36,072 bases of DNA from a virus, in the IMG/VR virus record IMGVR_UViG_3300023174_006440, positions 1 to 36,072 of that record; one strand, written 5' to 3'. The notes under the pieces are model-generated. The model saw nothing but the letters and a program-made list of their open reading frames with translations. It was not told where the DNA came from and ran no database searches. Of this stretch, positions 1 to 8,793 are shown piece by piece. A program made the position numbers and the translations under genes. Numbering within the stretch: the first letter of the stretch is position 1; each line of letters opens with the position of its first letter.

Positions 1-286
1 TTGTGGCTTCTTCTGTGATCTGAGAGAATGCCAAGTTTTCGATGTAGTCAAATATATTAATATCATCTTTAAAAGATATACCAAGATTTTTAATCTTTTC
101 TGCTAAAAGTACTTTATCTACTTTTTCTCCTTTATGAGCTATGCTTTTATAAACAGAATATATAGTGGAATGAACTTCATTAAAGAAGTCAGTATCATTT
201 AAGAAAATATCTACTTCTGCAAATAAATTTTGATATTTAATTAAACCACTTAATACATGTCGTTCTACTTGAATAGAATAAATCAT
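1..286 (-). CDS. dnaB: Replicative DNA helicase, DnaB-like (N-terminal part only)
   Basis: Reading the minus strand from an ATG at 286 gives 95 residues that stay open to the window edge, so the gene continues to the left. The protein starts MIYSIQVERHVLSGLIKY and continues with the pattern of the DnaB N-terminal domain: 'E..vLsgLi', an Asp/Phe-rich 'DFFNEVHSTIYSVYK' helix and a 'G.kVDkvlLaeki' segment. In DnaB this helical domain forms the collar of the hexamer that unwinds DNA at the fork. The ATPase domain lies outside the window. An in-frame TAA four codons before the ATG fixes the start region. There is no Shine-Dalgarno sequence; a promoter ends 8 bases upstream. A DnaB-like family is likely, the exact subtype is not decidable here. 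Confidence 0.75.
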   Translation of the reverse strand, partial: MIYSIQVERHVLSGLIKYQNLFAEVDIFLNDTDFFNEVHSTIYSVYKSIAHKGEKVDKVLLAEKIKNLGISFKDDINIFDYIENLAFSQITEEAT

Positions 287-323
287 CAACAGTTATGATA
301 CTATATTAAAAATTAAAAGTCAA
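287..323 (-). promoter_or_regulatory. Promoter for the helicase gene, near-leaderless
   Basis: On the minus strand TTGACT (323-318), 17 bases, TATCAT (300-295), then 8 bases to the ATG at 286. Transcription would be expected to begin at or within a base or two of the start codon. Same layout as at 2499, 16504, 27416, 28604, 29179 and 34146. Confidence 0.7.
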
Positions 324-324
324 G

Positions 325-591
325 TTAATCTTCGTCTTCTTGGTCGTCTTCGTCATTTTTTCTAGCAATTAAATCTGTTGTGGCTTCTAGATTAAGTTGA
401 TCTACGCTTTGACTCCAAGTATTTAAATAATATAAAAGTGCCATAGCATTTATTTGATTATCAAACTTTGTGAATACTTGAGGCTCGCCTTTATTTGAGA
501 AATTAAAAAGAACATATCCACCGAAACTGCATTCATCAATTTGCTTTAAAAGTGCATCTGGAAAATTGAATTTTTTCTTATTAGTCACCAC
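325..591 (-). CDS. Hypothetical small acidic-tailed protein
   Basis: 88 residues with a lysine-rich start (MVTNKKKFNFPDALL) and a very acidic end (NDEDDQEDED). I do not recognise a family. The middle contains 'GGYVLFNFSNKGEPQVF', which looks like short beta strands, followed by a predicted helix. The first two codons are GTG GTG, so the start could be 591 or 588; an AGG lies just upstream. It is the last gene of the unit 2499-325, after the RecA and nuclease genes, so a role in replication or recombination is plausible but only by position. The helicase promoter begins immediately downstream of its stop codon. Confidence 0.55.
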   Translation of the reverse strand: MVTNKKKFNFPDALLKQIDECSFGGYVLFNFSNKGEPQVFTKFDNQINAMALLYYLNTWSQSVDQLNLEATTDLIARKNDEDDQEDED

Positions 592-603
592 CTAATTTTA
601 CAC

Positions 604-1023
604 TTAAATAATTAAAATTCCGCACTTTTCTTCTATGTATTGTGGTGATAAAGTTTTTAAATCAGATTCATAGAGTTGAAGGAATTTAAATTCATTTATT
701 TCAAGCCATTTTTCTTTTTTAACATCTCTTTTGATGCTTTGAAGGTATTTTAATCTAGAATTATCATGAAAGAATTTATTAAAAGATTCATGCTGGTCAC
801 CCTGTATCTCAACTGCTATCTTTTTTGTTGCATTTAATAAATCAACTTTAAGCATGCTTCCATAAACTGGAAACTCTTCGTATACAATGTGATTTTTCCA
901 GTAAGGATAAAAGAATTGTTTGAATTTAAATTGCAGTTTGCTTCTGCATTTGCCATCCCAATTTACTAGATATTTCCTTACATTTTTGTTAACGAGAGTT
1001 CCGTTAACATTTAATAATCTCAT
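604..1023 (-). CDS. Putative PD-(D/E)XK (Vsr/resolvase-like) endonuclease
   Basis: 139 residues. The core 'MLKVDLLNATKKIAVEIQG' followed by 'DQHESFN' matches the layout of small PD-(D/E)XK nucleases: an Asp in VDLL, a beta hairpin, then an E-x-Q in VEIQG, and a nearby His (about residues 58-82). The downstream 'FHDNSRLKYLQSIKRDVKKEKWL' resembles the helix after the active site in Vsr-like and DUF559-like nucleases ('r...D..K...l...G'), and 'EINEFKFLQLYESDL' the last strand. Its ATG overlaps the recA stop in an ATGA, so the two are translationally coupled, which suggests a recombination or repair nuclease such as a junction resolvase. Family assignment is by motif only; the precise substrate is unknown. 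Confidence 0.6.
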   Translation of the reverse strand: MRLLNVNGTLVNKNVRKYLVNWDGKCRSKLQFKFKQFFYPYWKNHIVYEEFPVYGSMLKVDLLNATKKIAVEIQGDQHESFNKFFHDNSRLKYLQSIKRDVKKEKWLEINEFKFLQLYESDLKTLSPQYIEEKCGILII

Positions 1024-2162
1024 GAAGCAAGGGTTTGAATAAATTTATTATAAAAATAATCAACAATTGGTTTATTTTCTTCTAGATAAGATCTTAGATT
1101 ATCTATACCTTGGTGTTGCTTTTTTAGTTCTAAATTTTGTTCTTTTAGTTCGGCGATAATTTCATCTGAGAATGTTACCCATGCCCCTTTAGCTGATGCA
1201 AATTCCCAAGAAAGAATTTGATCAATTACTTCATATTCTTTCCAAACTGACGAACCATCTTTGCGACCATATTTAATTGGATATTGAACTTTTGAATTTG
1301 TGGATTCATTAGTTGATTTCTTAATTGCAATTTTTACATTATGTCCAATTATCTTATTCTTTACTGGGTCATATCTGTCATTTGGTTTTTCAAGAATAAG
1401 ATCCTTGTTAAACTTTGGTTCGAATTCTAGAATCCAATTAGCAAAATGTAATAATGCATTTCCACCAGTTGCAGTAGTTTGACGAATATCCTTATTTGCT
1501 GCATAAGGGTCAAGTTTAATATCTGATCTAACTTGACTAATAAAGATTGCCATGTGACCACGTTTAGAAAGAGCGAGGGAAATCTTCTTCATTAGCATTG
1601 ATGAAATAACTGCTCCACCAGCAACTTTTGTTGCTTCTGTCATGCTTTTTTGAGCATCACCTTTTGTCATCAAGCCGTCAACTGAATCAAGAATAAACAT
1701 ATATCTTTTATTTTCATCATTAGATTGAATAAGTTCCTTCATCAATTCTGAAACAGTTTCAAAAATATTACATTCAAATACAAAGCAAGTTCCATCAACC
1801 CATTCTTTGGGATCAGTTACGAATTTAATTCCAGAACGCTCTTTAATTTCTTTGCTTAATCTACCCTCTGCTTTGAATAGTAAAGCTCTAGAGTTTTCTA
1901 CTGATTTAAGAAAGTTCTTTGTTACTTCTAATGCTTCTGAGGTTTTACCACCCTCATTCATTCCAATAAATCTATGTAAACCTGGACATAAACCACCACC
2001 CGTAGCGATATCCAAATTTAAACTACCAGTAGATACCTTATAATATATCTCATCTTCAAAATTATAATGATCCTCTTTGTTGTCTTTTAAAAACGATAAT
2101 AATCTATCTGATGCACTTGGACCAGATGCTTCAATAATTTCTTCTTTAGATTTTTTTGCCAT
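1020..2162 (-). CDS. recA: RecA/UvsX-like recombinase
   Basis: 380 residues. Strand-exchange ATPase that coats single-stranded DNA and pairs it with homologous duplex; in phages it supports recombination-dependent replication and repair. Visible are the 'STGSLNLDIATGGG' segment typical of RecA (residues 44-57), a Walker A of the form GMNEGGKT (67-74, Lys73, fitting GxxxxGKT though not the usual GPESSGKT), a Walker B 'YMFILDSVDGL' near residue 155, and a 'HMAIFISQVR' strand ending in Gln-Val-Arg that corresponds to the RecA switch region leading to loop L2. Length is close to bacterial RecA (about 350) and T4 UvsX (about 390). It overlaps the unknown gene upstream by 17 bases and the nuclease downstream by 4. 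Confidence 0.88.
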   Translation of the reverse strand: MAKKSKEEIIEASGPSASDRLLSFLKDNKEDHYNFEDEIYYKVSTGSLNLDIATGGGLCPGLHRFIGMNEGGKTSEALEVTKNFLKSVENSRALLFKAEGRLSKEIKERSGIKFVTDPKEWVDGTCFVFECNIFETVSELMKELIQSNDENKRYMFILDSVDGLMTKGDAQKSMTEATKVAGGAVISSMLMKKISLALSKRGHMAIFISQVRSDIKLDPYAANKDIRQTTATGGNALLHFANWILEFEPKFNKDLILEKPNDRYDPVKNKIIGHNVKIAIKKSTNESTNSKVQYPIKYGRKDGSSVWKEYEVIDQILSWEFASAKGAWVTFSDEIIAELKEQNLELKKQHQGIDNLRSYLEENKPIVDYFYNKFIQTLAS

Positions 2163-2499
2163 ATGTAATAAATTCTAACAGACTTTTAGGTTTTTGACAA
2201 ACTTTTTTATCTTCTCCCACTTTATTTTCATTAAGTACTATTTTTTCTTGTTTATTATCTAAACATAATTCATTCTTTTTATGTTCTATGGCTAGAAAAG
2301 CTTTTCCTTGATCTGTTAAAAACCAAGCCAAACTAGGTAATTTTAATTCCTTTAAACTATTCCAAAAAGAGTATCCTTTATTAGTTTTGATTAAAGTTTT
2401 AGCGATCTTTATTTCTCTAGGCCAATTTACATTATTCTTAATATATTTTTTAACTATAAATTGACACAGTTTATGGGGAGTAAATTTACTACTAGACAT
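2146..2499 (-). CDS. Hypothetical protein, first gene of the recA unit
   Basis: 117 residues, not recognised. The first 60 residues look like a compact helical domain ('FTPHKLCQFIVKKYIKNN', 'EIKIAKTLIKT', 'SFWNSLKELKLPSLAWFL'), possibly DNA-associated; the latter half is charged and low in complexity and ends 'KSLLEFITYGKKI', a possible docking peptide. The 3' end overlaps the recA start by 17 bases. It follows a near-leaderless promoter (6 bases from -10 to ATG). A replication accessory role is a guess from position alone. Confidence 0.6.
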   Translation of the reverse strand: MSSSKFTPHKLCQFIVKKYIKNNVNWPREIKIAKTLIKTNKGYSFWNSLKELKLPSLAWFLTDQGKAFLAIEHKKNELCLDNKQEKIVLNENKVGEDKKVCQKPKSLLEFITYGKKI

Positions 2500-2534
2500 G
2501 CTATATTTATAATATAAGTTTATAATATTAGCAA
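2500..2534 (-). promoter_or_regulatory. Promoter for the recA unit, near-leaderless
   Basis: Minus strand TTGCTA (2534-2529), 17 bases, TATAAA (2511-2506), then 6 bases to the ATG at 2499. It overlaps the last codons of the rmlB gene, so transcripts of the glycan cluster run through it. Confidence 0.6.
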
Positions 2535-3505
2535 GTTTTATTTTTATAATAATCTATAGTCTTTAATATTCCATCTTCAAATGATGTTGTTGGAAACCAA
2601 TTTAATTCTTTATTAATTTTTGAATTATCAATTGCGTATCTAAAATCATGGCCTTTTCTGTCCTCTACGAAAGATATATGATCTTGAGGATTTAAATTTA
2701 AAACTTTGCAAATATCATTAATGATATCTAGATTTGTCTTTTCGCAATTTCCACCTATATTATAAGTTTCTCCAATCCTGCCATTATTAAGTACAAACCA
2801 TATAGCCTCACAATGATCATCAACAAAAATCCAATCTCTTACATTTTTTCCATTACCATAAACTGGTATTTTTTTATTGTTTAATATAGAATTTATGACA
2901 ACTGGAATAAATTTTTCATTATGTTGATTTGGTCCATAATTATTTGAACAATTAGAAATTGTAACTAAAGCTTTAAATGTATGGTGATATGCTCTTACCA
3001 ACATATCACTAGAAGCTTTTGAAGCAGAGTATGGAGAATTTGGAGCGTAAGCTGTTGTTTCTGTGAATTTTCCTTCATCTCCTAAACTACCATAAACTTC
3101 ATCAGTAGATATATGATGAAATCTAATTTCTGGAAAATCTCTAATAATTTCCAAGAGATTAAATGTGCCTAATATATTTGATTGAATAAATCGTTTGGGA
3201 TCAGATATTGAATTATCTACATGTGATTCGGCTGCGAAATGAACTATATGAGTTATATTATGATCTTTGATCAATTGTTTAAATTGATCTTTAATAAAAG
3301 CATTGTCTAGCATCTCTAACCAAAAATCATAAAATTTATATTTAGGGTTATCTTTAAAATCTTTTACGTTTTTTTCATTGGCTGCAGAATGTTGTTTTGT
3401 TGTCGTGTCTATATTTATGATAATATTTGTTTCTTTTTTATTAATTATAAATTTAATAAAATTAGAACCAATAAAACCCAGCCCACCAGTTACTAGTATA
3501 TTCAT
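2528..3505 (-). CDS. rmlB: dTDP-glucose 4,6-dehydratase (RmlB/RfbB)
   Basis: 325 residues. Converts dTDP-glucose to dTDP-4-keto-6-deoxyglucose with tightly bound NAD+. It is an extended SDR: N-terminal Rossmann glycine motif GGLGFIG (7-13), 'VHFAAESHVDNSI', the substrate-binding 'ISTDEVYGSLGD' (Thr-Asp-Glu triad typical of RmlB), catalytic 'YSASKAS' (Tyr-x3-Lys) and 'YGPNQHNEKFIP'. 'NVRDWIFVDDHCEAIW' is also a RmlB hallmark. Length is slightly under the usual 350. It is the last gene of the cluster and overlaps gmd by an ATGA. RmlC and an RmlD-like reductase lie 11 kb upstream in the same strand; RmlA is absent, so dTDP-glucose would come from the host. Confidence 0.93.
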   Translation of the reverse strand: MNILVTGGLGFIGSNFIKFIINKKETNIIINIDTTTKQHSAANEKNVKDFKDNPKYKFYDFWLEMLDNAFIKDQFKQLIKDHNITHIVHFAAESHVDNSISDPKRFIQSNILGTFNLLEIIRDFPEIRFHHISTDEVYGSLGDEGKFTETTAYAPNSPYSASKASSDMLVRAYHHTFKALVTISNCSNNYGPNQHNEKFIPVVINSILNNKKIPVYGNGKNVRDWIFVDDHCEAIWFVLNNGRIGETYNIGGNCEKTNLDIINDICKVLNLNPQDHISFVEDRKGHDFRYAIDNSKINKELNWFPTTSFEDGILKTIDYYKNKTC

Positions 3506-4674
3506 TCTTTAGATTTCTGTATATCCCAATCTACCATTTTTTTGACTAAATTATCAAAAGAAATTTTAGGTTTCCAACACAATTCTTCTCTCGCTTTAGT
3601 TGAGTTCCCTAGAAGCAATTCTACTTCTGCTGGTCTGTAGAATTTAGGATTAATTTTTACTAAAATTTTATATTGACCATTATCTTTTTTTGTGCAAAAA
3701 ATTTCATCTTCGGCTCGTCCTTCTGGATCTACATAAATCCAAGATCCATTAATACCTGCATATTGAAAAGCTTTTTCCACAAACTCTCTAATAGTATGAG
3801 TTTCATTTGATGAAAATATATACTCCTTTGGTTCGCCAGAATAATTTTTATTATATTTATCTTGATTCAACATCATCCAGACTCCTTCTACAAAATCTTC
3901 TGCATCACTCCAATCTCTTTTGGCTTCAATATTTCCTAATTCAAGTGGTTGAAAATCTTCATTATTTTTAATTGCATTATAAATACGCGCTACATTTTTA
4001 CTAATTTTTCTTGTGACAAATTCTTCGCCTCTTCTTGTCCCTTCGTGATTAAATAGCCAACCTTGAATTGCGTATATGCCATAAGATTCTCTATATACTT
4101 TTACTAGCTGTCTAGAGGCAGCTTTACTTGCTCCATATGGACTTCTTGGTTTTAATGGGTGATCTTCATCTTGTGGAGAGTATTTTACATTTCCAAATTC
4201 TTCACTAGAACCAGCTTGATATAATCTACAAGATGGTTTATACAATCTAATTGCTTCAAGTATATCTAGAACAGCCGTTGAATTAGTGTGCCAAGTTTGT
4301 CTAGAAAAATCCCAACTACTTGCAACAAAACTTTGAGCAGCAAAATTAACAAAATAATCTGGCTGTAGCTTCTCTATTGTCCTTGATATCGCATGAGCAT
4401 CAGTTAAATCAAAATTAATAAGATAAAATCTATCAGAATTAATATGCTTAATATTTTCATGATTATATACGCTTAATCTTCTGACTCCACCAAAAATAAG
4501 ATAATCAGTATTTTTAAGTAGGAAATCCACCATATGACTGCCATCTTGACCAGTGACTCCAGTTACAATAATTGTTTTCCTATTATTAATTAGTTTACTT
4601 GCATCCTCAATGTTTAAGATATTAGCTGTATCTATTTTTTTCCCATAATAGGTATCTTTTATATTGGTGTTCAT
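3502..4674 (-). CDS. gmd: GDP-mannose 4,6-dehydratase
   Basis: 390 residues from the ATG at 4674. Makes GDP-4-keto-6-deoxymannose from GDP-mannose, the branch point to GDP-fucose, GDP-rhamnose, perosamine and colitose. Signature elements: 'GVTGQDGSHMVDFLL' for the nucleotide fold, 'NFAAQSFVASSW', 'AGSSEEFGNV', catalytic 'YGASKAASRQ' (Tyr-x3-Lys), and 'FNHEGTRRGEEFVTRKI', the Gmd arginine-rich motif (usually FNHESPRRGETFVTRKI). About 35 residues precede the Rossmann motif, more than in most Gmd proteins. A TTG at 4704 would extend it by 10 residues over the end of the previous gene; the ATG leaves a 19-base gap and is preferred. Two fucosyltransferase-like genes in the cluster would fit a GDP-fucose product, but no GDP-fucose synthase is obvious. 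Confidence 0.92.
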   Translation of the reverse strand: MNTNIKDTYYGKKIDTANILNIEDASKLINNRKTIIVTGVTGQDGSHMVDFLLKNTDYLIFGGVRRLSVYNHENIKHINSDRFYLINFDLTDAHAISRTIEKLQPDYFVNFAAQSFVASSWDFSRQTWHTNSTAVLDILEAIRLYKPSCRLYQAGSSEEFGNVKYSPQDEDHPLKPRSPYGASKAASRQLVKVYRESYGIYAIQGWLFNHEGTRRGEEFVTRKISKNVARIYNAIKNNEDFQPLELGNIEAKRDWSDAEDFVEGVWMMLNQDKYNKNYSGEPKEYIFSSNETHTIREFVEKAFQYAGINGSWIYVDPEGRAEDEIFCTKKDNGQYKILVKINPKFYRPAEVELLLGNSTKAREELCWKPKISFDNLVKKMVDWDIQKSKE

Positions 4675-4693
4675 AACTATTGATTGTATTATT

Positions 4694-5599
4694 TTATTGT
4701 ACAAAATTCAATAAAGAATTTACTCTAGTGAGATAAGTATGATTATTTTTTATTTCAGATAAAAGAAATTTTGAATTTTCTAAATTTTCATCACTATTAA
4801 TGAAGTCTTCGTTTACTTTAAACAAATCATAACAGTCTGATGCATATGGGAGAGAATTTTCTCCAAAAAAATCTCTTACGTAAATAGAATTTGTGGCTGG
4901 AATATGCCCATAACTTAAGTTTTTAAAAATTCTACATGGGATATATCCTACTTCCCTATGCCCTTTGCATCTTATATCTGGAGATATATAAGATTCATTT
5001 ATTAATTTTTTATTCGTTTCATCATCAACGTTTCTTATAGAAACGATTTGTTTGTTATTTTCAATACAAGCTCTATTAAAGTCTTGAATTTCTTTTATAT
5101 TTTCTTCCCAAATAGAACCTATATAATATACATTATTTAAACTTTTATTTAGTTTTACAAAACTATAAGCTATTTGTTCTGGAAATAAATCTGTAGCCCA
5201 AGGTTGATATAAAGCTTTATTTACTGAATCGTAATATGTATAATAATTTATTTTTTCTACATTTGAATTTTCATAATTATAAGATTTGCCTAATTGACAA
5301 TCATTTACATAATTGCATAAATTTATATATCTAAGTCCATTATCAATATATTTATCTAGTTTACAATGATGCAAAATGTAGAATGAATTTTTGTTTAATG
5401 GTATGCTATGTTGAACTTGATCTTCTGTAAAAAATATACAATTATCAAAATTTAAATTGGATATATCATCACTATTATCAAGCCAATATGTTTCAAATCC
5501 TAAAAATTTAAAAGCCTTGTAATAGGCATTATGAATATAAGAATGAGTATGCGAATGAAGCTTATGACCCCAAATTATTACTTTATATTTATTTAACAT
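4694..5599 (-). CDS. Probable GT-B glycosyltransferase
   Basis: 301 residues, no membrane segment. The start 'YKVIIWGHKLHSHTHSYIHNAYYKAFKFLGFETYWLD' has the look of an N-terminal Rossmann-like domain that binds an acceptor, and 'NVYYIGSIWEENIKEIQDF' opens a second domain. 'PCRIFKNLSYGHIPATNSIYVRDFFG' near residues 222-248 corresponds to the donor-binding 'R.fe.la.G...it' segment of GT-B transferases that use nucleotide sugars. I cannot assign a CAZy family; related-looking proteins are common in viral glycan clusters. It overlaps the FkbM-type methyltransferase by 11 bases, so the two are probably co-translated. Confidence 0.5.
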   Translation of the reverse strand: MLNKYKVIIWGHKLHSHTHSYIHNAYYKAFKFLGFETYWLDNSDDISNLNFDNCIFFTEDQVQHSIPLNKNSFYILHHCKLDKYIDNGLRYINLCNYVNDCQLGKSYNYENSNVEKINYYTYYDSVNKALYQPWATDLFPEQIAYSFVKLNKSLNNVYYIGSIWEENIKEIQDFNRACIENNKQIVSIRNVDDETNKKLINESYISPDIRCKGHREVGYIPCRIFKNLSYGHIPATNSIYVRDFFGENSLPYASDCYDLFKVNEDFINSDENLENSKFLLSEIKNNHTYLTRVNSLLNFVQ

Positions 5600-6272
5600 T
5601 TAAATCTTTTAGTTTGAAAAAACCACTGCCATCATAGAAATCTGTATGACCACCTAAAATTAATTCATGATTGGGTAAATATTTTTCCGCAAATGGTCTC
5701 CAAATCTTATTCCATACTGTAGAAGGATATCCGTAATCAAGATTTTCATGAAATTCTATTTCTATAAATGGCACTTCTTTTAATTTTTTTGAATTTTCTA
5801 AAAAATTATACTCTGCTCCTTCAATGTCGATTTTTACAAAATCAGGTATTTCTTTAAAATATAGATCTAAGACATCTTCAAATGTGATTGATTCAATAGC
5901 GAAACTATTATTATTTGTTTTATCTCGAATCGACCAGCTACCTACATTATCATTATTACTTCCTAAGTGCAAGATTTTATCACCATAAAACAAAGCTTTA
6001 TTTAAAACTGTAATTTCATTCCTATGTTTTGAATTTATATTTATAAAATCAAAATTACTTGGATTAGCTTCAATTAAGATACCGTTACATAACGAAGGTA
6101 TTTGTTTTTTTAAAATTTCATAAACTGCGCCACTACAAGCTCCAATATCAATAAATGATTTTATTTGATTTTCCAATAAGATTTTTATAACTTTAGTATA
6201 ATAAGGTGAAGTGCTCCATTCTATACTTGTATAATTTAAATGATTATGTAGATTATCTGTTGTTCCGTACAT
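5589..6272 (-). CDS. FkbM-family SAM methyltransferase
   Basis: 227 residues. Motif I of class I methyltransferases is 'KSFIDIGACSGAVYEIL', an acidic residue at the end of strand 2 is in 'GILIEANPSNFDFI', and the FkbM hallmark 'PDFVKIDIEGAEYNFLENS' is intact, followed by 'VPFIEIEFHENLDYG'. FkbM-type enzymes O-methylate sugars or polyketides, and in glycan clusters usually cap or decorate a sugar hydroxyl. Being surrounded by glycosyltransferases supports sugar O-methylation, which is an inference. A 38-base AT-rich gap separates it from the gene upstream. Confidence 0.85.
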   Translation of the reverse strand: MYGTTDNLHNHLNYTSIEWSTSPYYTKVIKILLENQIKSFIDIGACSGAVYEILKKQIPSLCNGILIEANPSNFDFININSKHRNEITVLNKALFYGDKILHLGSNNDNVGSWSIRDKTNNNSFAIESITFEDVLDLYFKEIPDFVKIDIEGAEYNFLENSKKLKEVPFIEIEFHENLDYGYPSTVWNKIWRPFAEKYLPNHELILGGHTDFYDGSGFFKLKDLNVK

Positions 6273-6310
6273 TTTATTAATAATATTATATATTAATATA
6301 TAATTACTTT

Positions 6311-7177
6311 CTATATTTTTATCATGCTTCTATACTTTTCAAGATTATCTAATATATATTTTGGATATGTATTATCGATATCTGTTTTTGTTAACTGCCC
6401 TCTAAAGAATGGATCATTTCCATTTTGGATATTATTTTCTATATTTGATATATAGTATGGATTATTATATTCTTGATGAGAATATGCATCAATTTTAACT
6501 TTTACTCTTTCTGCCCCTCCCATAAAACTAAAATGCCAACCTCCATTATTAATAATATTACTAGTATATTTGTTTTGTCTTATTAGGTTTATTGATTTAT
6601 CTTTTAATTTACTATAAGATAAGCATTTTGTTCCACTCCAATTATATTCTTTTAATAAATTTAAATAGTAATAATAAGTAGTTTGCTTAAAATCAAAAAC
6701 TTCATCTTTTATAGTATTTTTAATATTTTCAATTTCTATAGGATTAGGTATCTCGTCTAAATCAGAAATTAAAATAATATCATCATTTGTGCAATATTGA
6801 TATCCATATGATATAGCTTCTCGCTGATAAGTTTCTCTTCCCCATTGTTTTTCTTGCCTACCCCATCCTTCTGATTTTTCTACATGTTTAAGAATTTTAT
6901 TTTTAGTTTCATCTTTAAAATTAATTGCGTTATCAATATAAGGAAGATTAATAAAATCTTCTGGAGTATCATCAATGATAACATGAATAATTTTATCTTT
7001 AAATTTTATAAATTTATCTTTATTTTCGTTAAAGTATAATGGTTTTTGTTTGCCAGAAAAAGTTACAGTAGATTCTGCGATAATAAATTTATCTACAAAA
7101 TCATTTAATATTTCAAGTCTTAATTCTAAAATATCCAGTTCATTAAAAAATAAAAAAGAATCATATATTTTTTTCAT
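6311..7177 (-). CDS. GT17-like glycosyltransferase
   Basis: 288 residues. The opening 'KKIYDSFLFFNELDILELRLEIL' and 'VDKFIIAESTVTFSGKQKPL' match the start of family GT17 (beta-1,4-N-acetylglucosaminyltransferase-like proteins), and 'DIILISDLDEIPNP' (about residues 134-147) carries the acidic D-x-D metal-binding motif of that family. 'GYQYCTNDD', 'GGWHFSFMG' and 'IDAYSHQEYN' further downstream also fit GT17. The sugar specificity is not predictable. Overlaps the GT11 gene by four bases. Soluble, no signal peptide. Confidence 0.8.
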   Translation of the reverse strand: MKKIYDSFLFFNELDILELRLEILNDFVDKFIIAESTVTFSGKQKPLYFNENKDKFIKFKDKIIHVIIDDTPEDFINLPYIDNAINFKDETKNKILKHVEKSEGWGRQEKQWGRETYQREAISYGYQYCTNDDIILISDLDEIPNPIEIENIKNTIKDEVFDFKQTTYYYYLNLLKEYNWSGTKCLSYSKLKDKSINLIRQNKYTSNIINNGGWHFSFMGGAERVKVKIDAYSHQEYNNPYYISNIENNIQNGNDPFFRGQLTKTDIDNTYPKYILDNLEKYRSMIKI

Positions 7178-8085
7178 ATTAAATTTTTGTCCTTATAATA
7201 TTTTATTGCTTGATTTTTACAAGTTTCATAATCGAATAGTTTTCCATCTCTATCCATATATGTAAATCCTCTTGTATATGAATCTCCAGTTGCCCAATAT
7301 CCATCACTAACATTATGCCTAGCCCAGTATTTTGGAGCAATAATTTTATTGGTATTTGCATTTAACCAAGCCGCCCACCAACCAAATGTAGAATTAGAAA
7401 TGATTAACCATTTGGCTTGATTAACAACATAATAATCAAAACCAATATCAACATGTATTGCTTTTATTGGGAATGGCATATAGTTATTTGCGCATTCAAT
7501 ATCATCAGTTATTAATAAAAATTTCATATTAGGATTCATATTTAGCATATGATTAATTGCATCTTTCCAATATTCTTTTCTTAATAAAACATTAGGTATA
7601 CTTTTGTATTCGCCACCTCTAAAGTTAATAACACATAAATTATCATCTAATGAAATACCCATGTCTAAAAGAAGGTTATCATAATAAGCTTTTGATTCTT
7701 TTTTAATTTCAAACCATTTTGCAATATCTTGTTTACGATTAAAAATATAATCTTCTGATTGATATATACCGCCTTTTGCTCCATTATCTCCAAGTAATAT
7801 CGTGTTATCAGTTATATTATATAAAGATTCATCTAGCATTGTTATGTTTACATCATCTGCATGTCTGTAGTTTTTCCATTTTTCATGATATTCTGAGGTT
7901 ATTCCTTTTATTGGTTTTCCAAAATCTACATTCATAAATGTCATTTGACTCTTGCCACCAAAATAATCATGACTAGCAACTGGATTAATTCCCCATTCAT
8001 ATCCCAATTTTTCAGCTATAGTCCTACATACTGCATATTGCCACATATGATTTCCTAAATTACCTGTTAGATTAGTTGTTATCAT
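7174..8085 (-). CDS. GT11-like alpha-1,2-fucosyltransferase family protein (copy 1)
   Basis: 303 residues. GT11 enzymes transfer fucose from GDP-fucose to a galactose-type acceptor. The N-terminus 'LTGNLGNHMWQYAVCRTIAEKL' is the usual 'G.LGNQlfqya.a..la' motif with Gln replaced by His; 'CVINFRGGEYKS' stands where GT11 has H-x-R-R-x-D-Y and is therefore partly degenerate (Arg-Gly-Gly-Glu); the C-terminal 'ISNSTFGWWAAWLN' is nearly canonical. The changes in the middle motif may alter donor use. A clearer GT11 copy lies at 16526-17311. Overlaps genes on both sides by four bases. Confidence 0.8.
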   Translation of the reverse strand: MITTNLTGNLGNHMWQYAVCRTIAEKLGYEWGINPVASHDYFGGKSQMTFMNVDFGKPIKGITSEYHEKWKNYRHADDVNITMLDESLYNITDNTILLGDNGAKGGIYQSEDYIFNRKQDIAKWFEIKKESKAYYDNLLLDMGISLDDNLCVINFRGGEYKSIPNVLLRKEYWKDAINHMLNMNPNMKFLLITDDIECANNYMPFPIKAIHVDIGFDYYVVNQAKWLIISNSTFGWWAAWLNANTNKIIAPKYWARHNVSDGYWATGDSYTRGFTYMDRDGKLFDYETCKNQAIKYYKDKNLI

Positions 8086-8792
8086 ATTTTATACTTTTCT
8101 TTTATTTGTAAATTAGAATTAAAAATTGTTGAAATAGCTCTTTCTAAAATATACGCTTCTCCTGGTTGCTTGCTATATGAAACAAACTGACGCATAGTTT
8201 CGTAAAAATTTTTATTATATTTTAAAATATTTGATTTTGGTATTATATAGTTTGCACCTGGAGCAAATTTAATATAATGTTCATGTTTATAATTTGTAAA
8301 AATATCATCCATTAAGCTTTTAAAATTAGATATATATTTTGTTCCAAATCTATTAGCTGTTGAATCAACTTCTTGAAAACATTCATTATAACAATCATTT
8401 TCATCAACAAATGCATAGCAGCCATCCGTGTATAATGGAGCTTCCCTTATATAATTTTCAATTGGAGTAAATACAGTATTATTTATAATGTTAATAAATT
8501 TAACAAATCCACAGTGCCTTGGAATTACATTAGCTTTACAAAATATCATTATTTCTGGTAGATTATAATAATTATTAGTTATAAAGTCAAAAATATCATA
8601 AATGTTATATCCAACATTATTTTGATGTTTTATCTTTTCGCTTTCTGTATAACGATGTGCTCTATCATAAATTAAAAAATTATCAGTGAAATCATTAATC
8701 CATGATTCTTCAATTCTATTGGGTAGCATATTAAAATCACTTATTATTAATTTTGCTCCATTTTTTATTATTCTAGTTTTGTAGTTAGTCAT
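8082..8792 (-). CDS. DUF3431-like protein (glycan cluster)
   Basis: 236 residues from the ATG at 8792. 'FLIYDRAHRYTESEKIKHQNNVGYNIYDIFDFITNNYYNLPEIMIFCKANVI' reads like the core of DUF3431 ('vYnr...ENvGre.htYL..Ii.nYdnLpd.tiFlqg'), a family common in polysaccharide loci and of unknown activity. Frame-open sequence extends up to 8915, but the extra 41 residues lie over the previous gene and look like its shadow; starting at 8792 leaves a one-base gap. Assignment is by pattern and is moderate. Confidence 0.5.
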   Translation of the reverse strand: MTNYKTRIIKNGAKLIISDFNMLPNRIEESWINDFTDNFLIYDRAHRYTESEKIKHQNNVGYNIYDIFDFITNNYYNLPEIMIFCKANVIPRHCGFVKFINIINNTVFTPIENYIREAPLYTDGCYAFVDENDCYNECFQEVDSTANRFGTKYISNFKSLMDDIFTNYKHEHYIKFAPGANYIIPKSNILKYNKNFYETMRQFVSYSKQPGEAYILERAISTIFNSNLQIKEKYKI

Positions 8793-8793
8793 A

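Noticed and set aside
4675-4704. TTG start for gmd at 4704 (and TTG starts at 14678 and 18716)
   Set aside because: Each would overlap the end of the upstream gene, while a nearby ATG gives a natural junction (gap or ATGA).
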